Below, piece after piece: positions 34,739 to 44,894 of a DNA stretch of 64,000 nucleotides. The notes beneath the pieces were generated by a model. The model did no database searches. It saw only the letters and a list, made by a program, of their open reading frames with translations, and was not told the DNA's origin. Position 1 is the first letter of the stretch, and each line of letters begins with the position of its first letter. The translations under genes and the position numbers were made by a program. This stretch comes from Ailurus styani (taxonomy: Eukaryota; Chordata; Mammalia; Carnivora; Ailuridae): NCBI GenBank assembly GCA_002007465.1, contig LNAC01000003.1:10081515-10145514 (forward strand). The letters are read 5' to 3'.

Positions 34739-34940
34739 TAGGTAATACAGTGGTACTACATTCATATTTTTCAATAGTTACTCTGAATGTAAATGTACTA
34801 AATGCCCCAGTCAAAAGACACAGGATNTAAAAAAAAAGAAATAGTGACTTTATAGGTAATACAGTGGTACTACATTCGTATTTTTCAATAGTTACTCTGA
34901 ATGTAAATGTACTAAATGCCCCAGTCAAAAGACACAGGAT
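34713..34940 (+). repeat. 114/113-bp direct duplication around a single n (assembly join)
   Basis: 34713-34826 is repeated at 34828-34940, separated only by n at 34827. The copies differ by one A in the A run (10 versus 9) and one A/G ('cattcata' versus 'cattcgta'). It is most simply unmerged overlapping contig ends rather than a genomic duplication. Confidence 0.9.
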
Positions 34941-34952
34941 ATCAGCTTGGAT

Positions 34953-35194
34953 ACAAAAGCAAGATCCAGGGACACCTGGGTGGCTCAGTTGGTTAAGCAG
35001 CTGCCTTCGGATCTGGTCATGATCCCTGCATCCTAGGATCCAATCCCACATTGGGCTCCTTGCTCAGCAGGGAGTCTGCTTCTCCCTCTGCCTCAGCCTG
35101 CCCTTCTGCCTGCTTGTGCTCTCTCTCTGACAAATAAATAAATAAAATCTTAAAAAAAACCCAAGCAAACAAACAAAAACCAAAAGCAAGACCC
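34953..35194 (+). mobile_element. CAN-SINE inserted in L1, older subfamily
   Basis: Body starts at 34969 with 'gggacacctgggtggctcag' and the 'ttggttaagcagctgcc' head, ending 'aaataaataaataaaatctt' plus a tail that degenerates into 'aaacaaacaaaaacc'. The approximate target duplication is 'acaaaagcaagatcca' (34953-34968) against 'accaaaagcaagaccca' near 35179-35194. Confidence 0.9.
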
Positions 35195-35359
35195 ATTGAT
35201 ATACTGTCTGCAAGAGACTCATTTTAGACCCAAAGACACCTCCAGATTGAAAGTGAGGNAACCAAGCAAACAAACAAAAACCAAAAGCAAGACCCATTGA
35301 TATACTGTCTGCAAGAGACTCATTTTAGACCCAAAGACACCTCCAGATTGAAAGTGAGG
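35161..35359 (+). repeat. 98-bp direct duplication around a single n (assembly join)
   Basis: 35161-35258 and 35262-35359 read the same, with n at 35259 and 'aa' between. The duplicated unit holds the end of the SINE tail and L1 sequence. It is best read as a contig-overlap artefact. Confidence 0.9.
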
Positions 35360-35611
35360 TTGTGGAAAACCATTTATTGTTCTAATGGACATCAAAAGAA
35401 AGCTGGGATGGCAATCCTTATATGAGACAAATTAGATTTTAAACAAAAGACTGTAATAAGAGATGAGGAAGAACACTGTATCATCATTAAATGGTCTATC
35501 CAACAAGATCTGACAATTGTAAATATTTATGCCCCTGGTATGGGAGTAGCCAATTATATAAACCAATTAATAACAAAATAAAAGAAACACATCAATAATA
35601 ATACAATAATA

Positions 35612-36337
35612 GTCGGGGACTTTAACGCCCCACTCACTGCAATGGACCAAGCATGTAAGCAGAAGATCAACAAGGAAACAAAGGCTTTGAACAACACATT
35701 GGACCAGATGGACTTCACAGATAAATTCAGAGCATTCTATCCTGAAGCAACAGAATACACATCCTTCTCGACTGCACAAGAAACATTCTCCAGAATAGAT
35801 CACATACCAGCTCACAAATCAGATCTCAACTGGTACCAAAAGATTGGGATCATTCCTTGCATATTTTCAGACCACAGTGCTTTGAAACTGGAGCTCAGTC
35901 ACGAGTGGAAATTTGGAAAGAACTCAAATACATGGAGGCTAAAGAGCATCCTACTAAAAAATGAATGGATCAACCAGGAAATTAAAGAAGATTTTTTAAA
36001 AATTCATGAAAATAAATGAAAATGAAAACACAACTGTTCAAAACCTTTGGGATGCAATAAAGTTCGTCCTAAGAGGGAAGTATATAATAAAGCCTTTCTC
36101 AAGAAACAAAAAAGGTCTCAAATACATCTAAAGGAGCTGGTGAAAGAACAGCAAATAAAGCCTAAACCCAGGAGGAGAAGAGAGTTAATAAAGATTAGAG
36201 CAGCAATCAATGAAATAGAAACCAAAAGAACAGAACAGATCAATGAAACTAGGAGCTGCTTCTTTGAAAGAATTAATAAGATTGATAAACCCCTGGCCAG
36301 ACTTATCAAGAAGAAAAGAGAAAGGAGAATGAGATGA
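35612..36337 (+). pseudogene. L1 ORF2 endonuclease-region remnant
   Basis: The frame reads VGDFN at 35612-35626 and runs in phase into the 35642-36019 stretch. That stretch carries the APE-type endonuclease motifs SRIDHI (about residue 50 from 35642) and SDHSA (about residue 76). After a stop and a frame change, 36047-36337 continues the linker before the reverse transcriptase domain, ending where the MAPRE1 copy entered. In a live L1 this domain nicks target DNA at TTTT/A. Here it is broken by stops and frameshifts. Confidence 0.85.
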
Positions 36338-37632
36338 AGATGGAACTGAAGCTGGGCACAGGCAGTGGACACAATCCCAGCAAGAGCTGAAGATGTCAGT
36401 AAACATATATTCAATGTCAGTCACCAGTGATAACCTAAGTCTATGTGACATGCTGGCCTGGATCAATGAGTCTCTGTAGCTGAATCTGATGAAGATTGAA
36501 CAGTTGTGCTCAGCGGCTGCCCACTGTCAGTTCATGGACATGCTGTTCCTTGGCTCCATTGCCTTGAAGAAAGTGAAATTCCAGACTGAGCTACAACATG
36601 AAATATCCAGAGCTTCAAAACACAAGCAGGTTTTAGGAGAATGGGTGTTGACAAAATAATTCCTGTGGACAAATTAGTGAAAGGAAAGTTTCAGGACAAT
36701 TTTGAATTTGTTCAGTGGTTCAAGAAGTTTACTGATGCAAAGTATAATGAAAAAGACTATGACCCTGTAGTTGCCAGACAAGGTCAAGAAACTGCAGTGG
36801 CTCCCTGCCTTGTTGCTCCAGCTCTGAACACACTGAAGAAACCTCTCAGCTCTAGCAGTGAGCCCCCCAGAGGCCCATTGCAAGACACAGAACCACCGCA
36901 GCCCCTAAGGCTGGACTGGGTATGGCATGAGAGAATCCTGGTGTGGGCAACAGGGATGACAAAGCAGCTGAATTGATCAGCAGGTCAATGTATTGAAAGG
37001 TACTGTCAAAGACTTGGAGAAAGAAATTTCTACTTTGGGAAGTTAAGGAACATTGAATTTATTTGCCTGGAAAACGAGGGGGAGAACAAGCCTGTGTTTC
37101 AGAGGACTGTGGACTTTCTCTTTGCTGCACATGAAGGCTTTGTGGTACCTGATGAAGAGGGCCCACAGGAGGAACAGGAAGAGTATTAACAGCCAGGACC
37201 AGCAGAGCAGCATTTGAATTCTTCACTCCAAATCATCTGCTTAACTATAAAATAACCCTTTTTATTATTCTTAGAGGACTCACTGGTTTCTTTTCATAAG
37301 CAAACAGTACCTCTTCTTAAAGAGCACTTTGCAGAAATTTCACCCCTTTTCCAATGCGTTTGAGTTAGGAGCTTTTGTCCTGTAGCAGAGCAGTATTAAC
37401 ATCTAGTTGGGTCACCTAGGGAACAAAGAGGCTGACCATGGGGCTCACCGTGTGGACACTGATAACACTGATCGCTGGAGAAGGTGTTTTTATGGAATAC
37501 ACTGAGGTGGAGACCTCAGTAGAGAAATGTACAGACTGATTTGAATTTTAAGCTAATGTGAAATCTTGGCAGAGAATGTTTTAATAAATAAATGCTGTAA
37601 TAGTATTTAAAATTAAAAAAAGGAGAAAGGAG
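36318..37632 (+). mobile_element. Target-site duplication and extent of the MAPRE1 retrocopy
   Basis: The 10-bp 'gagaaaggag' occurs at 36318-36327 and again at 37623-37632, right after an A-rich end ('aaaattaaaaaaag'). Joining L1 across the two restores L1 wording, so the intervening 1.3 kb inserted into an existing L1. Confidence 0.88.
36328..37622 (+). pseudogene. MAPRE1: Processed MAPRE1 (EB1) pseudogene nested in L1
   Basis: MAPRE1 encodes EB1, a microtubule plus-end protein with an N-terminal calponin-homology domain and a C-terminal coiled-coil/EBH domain ending in EEY. The copy is intronless. A start-like ATG is at 36393 and the stop at 37187-37189, about 797 bp against about 807 for the 268-residue protein. 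Recognisable pieces in order are [28 protein letters not shown], then 36641-36976 with [20 protein letters not shown] and [11 protein letters not shown], and finally EEQEEY at the stop. Lesions: a TAG after INESL, small deletions near 36600-36635 and a frameshift near 36875. A 3' UTR with 'aataaataaatgctg' and an A tail follows. Target duplication at both sides. It is a dead copy. Confidence 0.95.
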
Positions 37633-37749
37633 TCAAATAAATGAAATCAGGAATGAAAGAGGAGACATCACAACCAACACCAAAGAAATACAATTATAAG
37701 AACATATTATGAGAAAATATATCCCAGCAAATTAGGCAATCTGGAAGAA

Positions 37750-38784
37750 ATGGATGCATTACTAGAAACTTATAAACTACCAAAACTGAAACAGAAAGAA
37801 ATAGAAAACCTGAAGAGACCAGTAACCAGGAAGGAAATTGAAGCACTAATCAAAAATCTCCCAAGAAACAAGAGTCCAGGGCCAGATGGCTTCCTGGGGT
37901 CATTCTACCAAACATTTAAAGAAGAATTAAAACCTTTCCTTCTGAAGTTATTTCAAGAAAATAGAAATGGAAGGAATGCTTCCAAACTCTTTATATGAGG
38001 CCAGCATTACCTTTATCCCCAAACCAGGCAAAGACTTCACAGAAAGAATTACAGACCGATATCCCTGATGAAAAAATTCTCACCAATATACTAGCCACTA
38101 GGATTCAACAGTACATTAAAAGGATTACTCACTACGACCAAATGAGCTTTACTTCTGGGCTGCAAGGGTGGTTCAACATCCGCAAATCAATCAACGTGAT
38201 ACACTACATTGATAAAAGAAAGGACAAGAACCATATGATCCTCTCAATCATTGCAGAAAAAGCATTTGACAAAATATAGCATCCATTCTTGATTAAAACT
38301 CTTCACAGTGTAGGGATAGAGGGTACATACCTCAATATCATAAGAGCCATCTATGAAAAACCCACAGTGAATATCATTCTCAATGGGGAAAAACTGAGAG
38401 CTTTTCCCCCAAGGTCAGGAACACGGCAGGGATGGCCACTATCACCACTGTTGTTCAACATTGTACTAGAAGTCCTAGCCTCAGCAATCAGAAAGCAAAA
38501 AGAAATAAAAGGCATCCAAATTGGCAAAGAAGTCAAACTCTCGCTCTTCACAGATAACATGATACTTTATGTTGGAACACCTGGAAGACTCCATCCTAAA
38601 ATTGCTAGAACTCATACAGGAATTCAACAAAGTGGCAGGATATAAAGTCAATGCAAAATGGCAGGATATAAAATCAATGTACAGAAATCACTTGCATTTC
38701 TATACACTAACAATGAGACAGAAGAAAGAGAAATTAAGAAGTCGATCCCATTTTAAATTGCACCAAAACCCACAAGACATATAG
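37750..38784 (+). pseudogene. L1 ORF2 reverse-transcriptase remnant with altered catalytic motif
   Basis: Three frames cover the domain. 37750-37998 has NKSPGPDGF. 37995-38279 has [15 protein letters not shown]. 38289-38645 has [14 protein letters not shown] (residues 44-57; the family usually has C where W stands). At residues 87-90 the catalytic FADD box reads FTDN (38547-38558), losing one of the two metal-binding aspartates. 38569-38784 continues in a shifted frame. L1 reverse transcriptase makes cDNA at the target nick; this one is inactive. Confidence 0.88.
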
Positions 38785-38830
38785 GAATAAACCTAACCAA
38801 AGAGACAGAGCAACTGTACTCAGAAAACTG

Positions 38831-40046
38831 TTGAACACTCATGAAATTGAGGAAGACACAAAGAAATGGAAAAACATTCCATGCTCATTGATTGGAAGAG
38901 GAAATATCATTAAAATGTCTATGCTACCCAAAGCAATTTACACATTCAATTCAATCCCTGTCAAAATAACATCCACTTTTTTTCACGGAGCTAGAATAAA
39001 TAATCCTAAAATTTATATAGAACCAGAAAAGACCCTGAATAGCCAAAGGAATGTTGAAAAAGAAAACTAAAGCTGGTGGCATCAGAATTCCAGACTTCAA
39101 GCTCTATTACAAAGCGGTAATCAAGACAGTATGGTACTGGCACAAAAACAGACACTCAGAGTAGTGGAATGGAATAGAGAACCCAGAAATCAACCCTTAA
39201 TTCTGTGTTGAACTAATCTTCAAGAAAGCAGGAAAAAATATCTAATGGAAAAAAAGACAATCTCTTCAACAAATGGCGTTGAGAAAATTGGACAGCCACA
39301 TGTCGAAGAATGAAACTGGACAATTTCCTTACAGCATACACAAAAGTAGACTCAAAAAGAATGAAAGACCTAAATGTGAGACAGGAGTCCATCAAAACCC
39401 TAGAGGAGAACACAGACAGCAACCTCTGCAACCTCTGCCGCAGCAACTTCTTGCTAAACACTCTCCAAAGACAAGGGAAACAAAGGTGAAGATGAACTAT
39501 TGGGACTTCATCAAGTTCCAGTTTTTTGTTCAACAAAGGAAACGGTCGACAGAACCAAAAGACAACCAGCAGAATGGGAGAAGATATTTGCAAATGTCTT
39601 AGCAGATAAAGGGCTAGTATCCAAAATCTGTAAAGAACTTAACAAACTCAACACCCAAAGAACAAATAATCTAATAAAAAATGGGCAGAAGACATGAACA
39701 GACATTTCTCAAAAGAAGACATCCAAATGACCGATAGGCTCATGAAAAAAATGTTAAACATCTCTCAGCATCAGGGAAATACAAATCAAAACCACAATGA
39801 GATACCACCTCACACTGGTCAGAATGCCTAAAATTAATAAGTCAGAAAATGACAGATGTTGGTGAGGATGTGGAGAAAGGAGAATCCTCTTACACTGGTG
39901 AAATGCAAGCTGGTGCAGCCACTCTGGAAAACAGCATGGAGGTTCCTCAAAAAGTTGAAAATATGACCCAGAAATTGCTCTACTGGATATTTACCCCCAA
40001 AATACAAATGTTATCTGAAGGGGTACCTGCACCCCAATGTTTATAG
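38831..40046 (+). pseudogene. L1 ORF2 C-terminal remnant
   Basis: Fragments in three frames (38831-39070, 39273-39602 and 39500-39697, 39849-40046) carry ORF2 C-terminal wording such as [12 protein letters not shown] and [16 protein letters not shown]. Frame changes and small indels separate them. Antisense frames at 39213-39593 and 39511-39705 are shadows. Confidence 0.8.
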
Positions 40047-40584
40047 CAGCAATGTCCACAATAGCTGAACTATGGAAAGAGCACAGATGGCCATTGACAG
40101 ATGAATGGATAAAGAAGAGGTGGTGTATATATACAATGGAATACTACTCAGCCATCACAAAAAAATGAAATCTTGCCATTTGCAATGAAGTCAATGAAAC
40201 TAGAGTTATTATTGCTAAACAAAATAAGTCAATCAGAGAAAGATAATTATATGATCTCACTCATATGTGGAGTTTAAGAAACATAACAGGGGACCATAGG
40301 GGAAGAAAGGGAAAAATGAGACAATATGAAATCAGAGAGGGAGATAAACCATAAGAGACTCTTAATCATAGGAAACAAACTGAGGGCTGCTGGAGGGGAG
40401 GTGGGGATGTGGGTAACTGGGTGATGGACATTGAGGAGGGCATGTGATGCAGTGAGCACTGGGTATTGAATAAGACTGATGAATCACTAAAACTACCTCT
40501 GAAACCACTGAAATGAATAATACATTATATGTTAATTAATTGAATTTAAATATGAATAATAGTTAATTAAAATAAAATAAATAT

Positions 40585-40903
40585 TTCATTAAAAGTGAAA
40601 AAATTAACCAATCATAAAAATGTTAAATTAAAAGAAATCACAATCACATATCTGTCAACATACAGAACTGAGTCCAAACAGGCTAATGCCTAAATGGTTT
40701 TATGCGACCTATATGTATTTTGTTCTCCTGCCATGGCAAATACCCTGAATATTTGCCTGAAATGGGAAATAGTTTTATGGAGAGAAATAAGAAAGTACCA
40801 TGTTCACATTACTTCTCATTTTAGATTAACCTGGATCAGTCCTACCCTTTCCCAATGTTCTGACCCATTGCTGAACTTAACAAGATCAATACAACTTGAA
40901 CAG
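40585..40903. other. Unique DNA after the L1, no gene seen
   Basis: About 320 bp between the L1 tail and the next duplication; no motif recognised. Confidence 0.5.
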
Positions 40904-41266
40904 AGGAGGGAGAATCAAGGAGCTTATGTCCCCCACACGTGTTGATCAGCCCCAAAGCAAAAGAACAAATTCAGAGCACCCGGGCATCAGTAAAACAGGG
41001 AAATCCTATTCCTTTGTAATCACAATATATATACATCTTTGGTCACAGTCCCTGTCAGGTGACAAGATACAAACCAGAAATATTNAGGAGGGAGAATCAA
41101 GGAACTTATGTCCCCCACACGTGTTGATCAGCCCCAAAGCATAAGAACAAATTCAGAGCACCCGGGCATCAGTAAAACAGGGAAATCCTATTCCTTTGTA
41201 ATCACAATATATATACATCTTTGGTCACAGTCCCTGTCAGGTGACAAGATACAAACCAGAAATATT
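40904..41266 (+). repeat. 181-bp direct duplication around a single n (assembly join)
   Basis: 40904-41084 and 41086-41266 are the same 181 bp with n at 41085 between them. I see two substitutions: 'aaggagctt' versus 'aaggaactt', and 'aaagcaaaag' versus 'aaagcataag'. The pattern matches two alleles of one contig end placed in tandem. Confidence 0.92.
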
Positions 41267-41702
41267 TGGTTCCCTTTCTCTAGTGAAGGTTGGTTCTGAT
41301 CAACTCTTAATAAACTGGATCATTGATCACCTGATCAACTGTTAATAAAATGAATTAGTGATGACCAGCCCATCAGAAGGATTTGGTATTATAATGATAA
41401 ATAGGTTGGAATAGTAGGGAGAACATTGGATTGAGAAGCAAGGATGTTAACATTTACTGAGTTTTATAACTGGCAAGAATCTTAAGAGTCATCTAGGCTA
41501 ACTCTTAATTTTATTGTGGAAGAAAACCAGGTCCAGATGAATAATATGATCCATATATTAGTCTAGGCCTAGTCTACTGAGGGACCTTAGAGATGAATTC
41601 TCAACTTTTCATGTAAAACTGCTTTTTTCATGTAAAACTCAAACAATCCTGAGAAAAAACCTCTGCATTACACGATGCTAATGGCCCACATCTTAAACAA
41701 AT
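41267..41702. other. Unique DNA, no gene seen
   Basis: No gene or named repeat. Near 41300-41350 a short phrase ('gatcaactcttaataaa' / 'gatcaactgttaataaa') repeats imperfectly, and 'catgtaaaact' is doubled at 41609-41638. Confidence 0.5.
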
Positions 41703-42146
41703 AAACTCCGCTAGTTTTTTTTTTTTTTAACTTAACATATAATGTATTATTTGTTTCAGGGGTATGGGTCTGCGATTCATCAGTCTTACACAATTCACAG
41801 CACTCACCATAGCACATACCCTCCCCAATGTCCATCCCCCAACTACCCCATCCCTTCCACCTCCCCTCCCCTCCAGCAACCCTTAGTTTGTTTCCTGAGA
41901 TTAAGAATCTTTTATGGTTTGTCTCCCTCTCTGGTTTCATCTTGTTTTATTTTTCCCTCCCTTGTCCAATGATGCTCTGTCTTGTTTCTCAAATTCATAT
42001 CAGTAAGGTCATATGATGATTGTCTTTCTCTGATTGACTTATTTCACTTAGCATAATACCCTCTCGTTCCATCCACATTGTTGCAAATAGCAAATTTTGG
42101 GGGTTTTTATGGCTGCATAATATTCCATTAAAACCCCACTAGTTTT
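41703..42146 (-). mobile_element. L1 3' end, antisense, 5'-truncated, with TSD
   Basis: A T run (41715-41730) is the complement of the poly(A) tail. It is followed by 'cttaacatataatgtattat', 'ggtatgggtctgcgattcat', 'cacagcactcaccatagcac' and 'attgacttatttcacttagc', the complement of carnivore L1 3' UTR and ORF2 end. The flanks 'aaactccgctagtttt' (41703-41718) and 'aaaccccactagtttt' (42131-42146) match at 14 of 16 bases, a slightly aged target duplication. The body is about 400 bp. Confidence 0.9.
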
Positions 42147-42349
42147 AAGAAGGATCTTTCTGATTTTCATCTTAATGGTTCAGGATGTAACCTTTCAGAT
42201 CTGGACTACTCTATCTCTTTGATAAGGTGAGTCCCCACTGTACTGCGCAAAACATTACGTTGCATTCTTTTTTCTTTTTTTTTCTTAGTAGACAGGAACA
42301 GGGGAAGCAAGGCTTTAAAACGGACATATCTGAGTCCAAATTGGAAAAT

Positions 42350-42525
42350 TTCACCAATTTACCAGTGGTGTATCTTGGGTAAGATAAATTTTTCAAACTG
42401 TGAGCCTCAAATCTTCACTGGGAAAGTAGAAATATTAATGCCTACATTTTGGGCATTGTTTTGCGGGTTATGATAGAGTATCTACAGACAAGCAACATAT
42501 TCAGCACATAATAAATGCTGGAGAG
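42350..42525 (-). mobile_element. MIR SINE, antisense
   Basis: 'tatcttgggtaagataaatt', 'aaactgtgagcctcaaatc' and 'cagcacataataaatgctgg' follow the complement of MIR. Confidence 0.55.
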
Positions 42526-42614
42526 ATGGTAACTCAACATATGCATATTCTATTCTTCCTTGCCTCCTCTGGCTGCATTTCTCTTTTGTCATTGACCTTT
42601 AAAAGCATCTCATC

Positions 42615-42695
42615 TTTCTTTTCTCTCCCTCTGTCCCTTCCGCGAGTGCTCTCTTACTCTCTGTCTCATAAATAAATAAATAAATCTTTTTGAAG
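42615..42695 (+). mobile_element. CAN-SINE 3' fragment, sense
   Basis: Only the pyrimidine-rich 3' part remains: 'ctctccctctgtcccttcc', 'tactctctgtctcataaat', and 'aaataaataaataaatcttt'. The head is missing and no target duplication is evident, so this is an old truncated copy. Confidence 0.7.
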
Positions 42696-44059
42696 AATCT
42701 CTTATTTTTACGTTTGCAGCATTTTATATAAGGTTACTACAAATTTGGTAAAACTCTTCTTAAAAACTTTTATTTATAGAGCAGGAAAATTGATCAATGC
42801 TTATAAGGGACCTGGCAATATAATTTGCTCTTACTTTGACTATATTTGCATCTGCATGTGGCTTTGAAATTAGCTGTTTTGACTAAGTGGGCAATTTGGT
42901 ATTTAAAAAAGTTAACTTGATTTTCTTTTTTCTTTTTGAGGAATTTCCTTAATTCCTTATCTATATTGAAGAAATTGACCAGTTTTGTCATAATGAAAAT
43001 AACAGCTCTAAGAATGGCATTTTACGTTGTGGATTGTATGCCAAAAACGTTTTTCTCTCTGTATCAGTATGTTTCTAGGTCCCTCCTCACCTCCAGCAGT
43101 TGCTGTGTGCTCAGGGTATGTAAAATCATTTAAATATTGGCCCAAGTACAACATGGGGTCATTAGAGAAATAAATCTATTCTCCCCAATTTATTGTGTGT
43201 ATTCAAGAGCTAAATGGAATTTTTTTTGTGATCACCTAGTGGTTTGGGATTGTTCACACCACTGCTTATTTCCTAATTCCAACTGTTGATGCATTTGTCT
43301 ATACTCTCTGTTTCTCTATTACTTAATAAATCATATCTGACCAGAAAGGAGAATCGAGGCAATATTTTTAAGGATTGAATAAATTTAAAAAAGTAAATTT
43401 CAAGTTTAAAAAACATAATCAGACAAACTATTTTCTTGTTTATTAAAGATTTCTAAATGTATAGAGGGTTACTCAGTATTTTCAAGGGCAGGAGTAAAAA
43501 GCAAAATGTCACTCTAATACCAACAACCCAAAAGAAACTATATGTTTAGACAAATAATTCACCTCCGTAGTATATTGAACTAAGATTCTACTGAATGTCC
43601 CATCTCCATTTTGCCAGGGCAATTCATCCACCTGTGCAATAGATGTTATACCACATATTAGTATAAGTAGAACTACTGAATTGAAAGAATCAATTATCAA
43701 GTGATGTCTTTCTTGCCGTGAATCCCTCTCCTCTTTTTATCCTGATCCGAATGAATTAGATGATTTCCAATGAAGACTAGAGGCTAGATCTCCATTACTT
43801 TCCTCTGTCAGAAAATAGAATTAAATCTGAAATGTCAGAGGTTAGATTTTTTTTGGCTCCATCTTGATTTCTCTTATGTAATTCTCTCTGTCTCTGTATC
43901 TCTTTTTTATTCTGGATCTAGCCTACAGCTAGTGTTACCAGTGGAATATTTTGGCCTCCTTTTGTTTTATAGATCAACTCCAAGAACACTAAATTCTTCT
44001 AGCTCCTTCAGGACTCTGGGAGATAATAATACACTGATTATACCATAATGGCATCCTGG
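42696..44059. other. Unique AT-rich DNA, no gene seen
   Basis: No exon, RNA gene or named repeat recognised. Confidence 0.5.
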
Positions 44060-44074
44060 TTGTGTGTGTGTGCA

Positions 44075-44119
<45 letters not shown>
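44060..44119. repeat. (TG)n microsatellite
   Basis: About 60 bp of TG with a 'catgcg' interruption near 44072-44077; likely polymorphic. Confidence 0.95.
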
Positions 44120-44124
<5 letters not shown>

Positions 44125-44490
44125 GCCTTTCTAATTATGGAGAAGACTAAATGATCAATAATTTTATTACTGTAGATGATTTTTGATGACTGCCAATTGC
44201 TTATAGCCTAAAGTCCAGGCTTTTAAAATACTTTTCCCATTTTATTTTGAATTTTATCTCTTTTCCCCCAATCTTCTGTTAATTAAACACTCCTTAAATG
44301 TTCTGCCTTTTTCTTTTGTTCCTTCTGAAAATATCCTCTAAGGGGACTGAAGTATTTGATTAAGAGATGAGGAAACAGTGCTAGAGAAAGTCAGTGACTA
44401 ACTGCATTCACAGTGAGTTTGTATTAGCCACCCACCATCTTCATAGCCACATCTCAAGCTTCTGTGATCTAATATCGTCTCTCTTCTGTA

Positions 44491-44571
44491 GAGCTCCACC
44501 ACTTGGGTCCTCCATTCTCCAACATACTAAAGAGCTCCACCACTTAGGTCCTCCATTCTCCAACACACTAA
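44491..44571 (+). repeat. Two-copy 41-bp tandem duplication
   Basis: The unit starting 'gagctccaccacttgggtcc' occupies 44491-44531 and recurs at 44532-44571 with two or three changes ('acttagg', 'cacacta'). A small local duplication in otherwise unique DNA. Confidence 0.9.
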
Positions 44572-44619
44572 GCATTCCCATGTGGTTTTCAGAGTCTCTC
44601 TTCTTCTCCCTCTCTTTTC

Positions 44620-44892
44620 TCTCCTTTTTTAATTTAATTTAATTTAATTTAATTTAATTTTATTTTATTTTATTTTATTTTATTTTACTTTATTTTATTT
44701 TATTTTATTTAGTTATTTGACAGAGAGAATGATCACAAGTAGGCAGAGAGGCAGGCAGAGAGAGAGGAGGAACCAGGCTCCCTGCTGAGCAGAGAGTCCG
44801 ATGTGGACCTCGATCCCTGGACCCTGAGATCATGACCTGAGCTGAAGGCAGAGGCTTAACCCACTGAGCCACCCAGGCACCCCTGTTTTCTC
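44620..44892 (-). mobile_element. CAN-SINE, antisense, with expanded A-rich tail
   Basis: The body 44712-44883 is a 'cttaacccactgagcc' type minus-strand copy. Its tail has become a microsatellite of about 85 bp (44628-44711): TTTAA units followed by TTTTA units. The target duplication is short: 'ttttctctc' before (44611-44619) and after (44886-44894). The 87-codon minus-strand frame is SINE read-through. Confidence 0.9.
44628..44711. repeat. (TTTAA)n-(TTTTA)n compound repeat in the SINE tail
   Basis: A switch from AATTT units (to about 44659) to ATTTT units (to 44711), with one 'ttactttat' interruption near 44688. Confidence 0.92.
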
Positions 44893-44894
44893 TC

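Larger units (their letters stand above)
34095..36327 (+). mobile_element. Carnivore L1, left part (ORF1 end to ORF2 endonuclease), defective
   Basis: It begins within L1 at 'caatatcccgacataaaata', then 'aaatctcagggacaaagag' and 'ggcaggccagaaaagactag', and continues through ORF1-end and inter-ORF sequence into the ORF2 endonuclease region. It is 5'-truncated with many stops and shifts. Two CAN-SINEs and two single-n joins with local duplications lie inside it. It is interrupted after 36327 by the MAPRE1 retrocopy and resumes at 37623 or 37633. L1 ORF2 normally supplies the endonuclease and reverse transcriptase that copy L1 and SINE RNAs into DNA; this copy cannot. Confidence 0.9.
37623..40584 (+). 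mobile_element. Carnivore L1, right part (ORF2 reverse transcriptase to 3' end), defective
   Basis: Resumes L1 ORF2 after the MAPRE1 insert and runs through reverse transcriptase, C-terminal region and 3' UTR. The 3' end keeps carnivore L1 wording: 'atgatctcactcatatgtgg', 'ccataagagactcttaatc', 'ggtaactgggtgatggac', 'cagtgagcactgggtattg' and 'tatatgttaattaattgaat', then an A-rich tail near 40584. Numerous stops and frameshifts make it inactive. No clear L1 target duplication was found. Confidence 0.9.

Noticed and set aside
34572..35297. 159- and 77-codon minus-strand frames with internal repeats
   Set aside because: They are antisense readings of CAN-SINEs and L1, and their internal repetition comes from the n-linked assembly duplications.
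36641..36976. 111-codon frame with strong EB1 similarity as a possible functional gene
   Set aside because: It is one in-frame slice of a processed pseudogene. An upstream stop and frameshifts, a downstream frameshift, absence of introns and the target duplication all argue against a gene.
39213..39593. 126-codon minus-strand frame
   Set aside because: It is the antisense shadow of the L1 ORF2 C-terminal region.
34713..41266. Segmental tandem duplications as biology
   Set aside because: All three abut a single n exactly, and L1 consensus predicts single copies for two of them. Assembly overlap is simpler.
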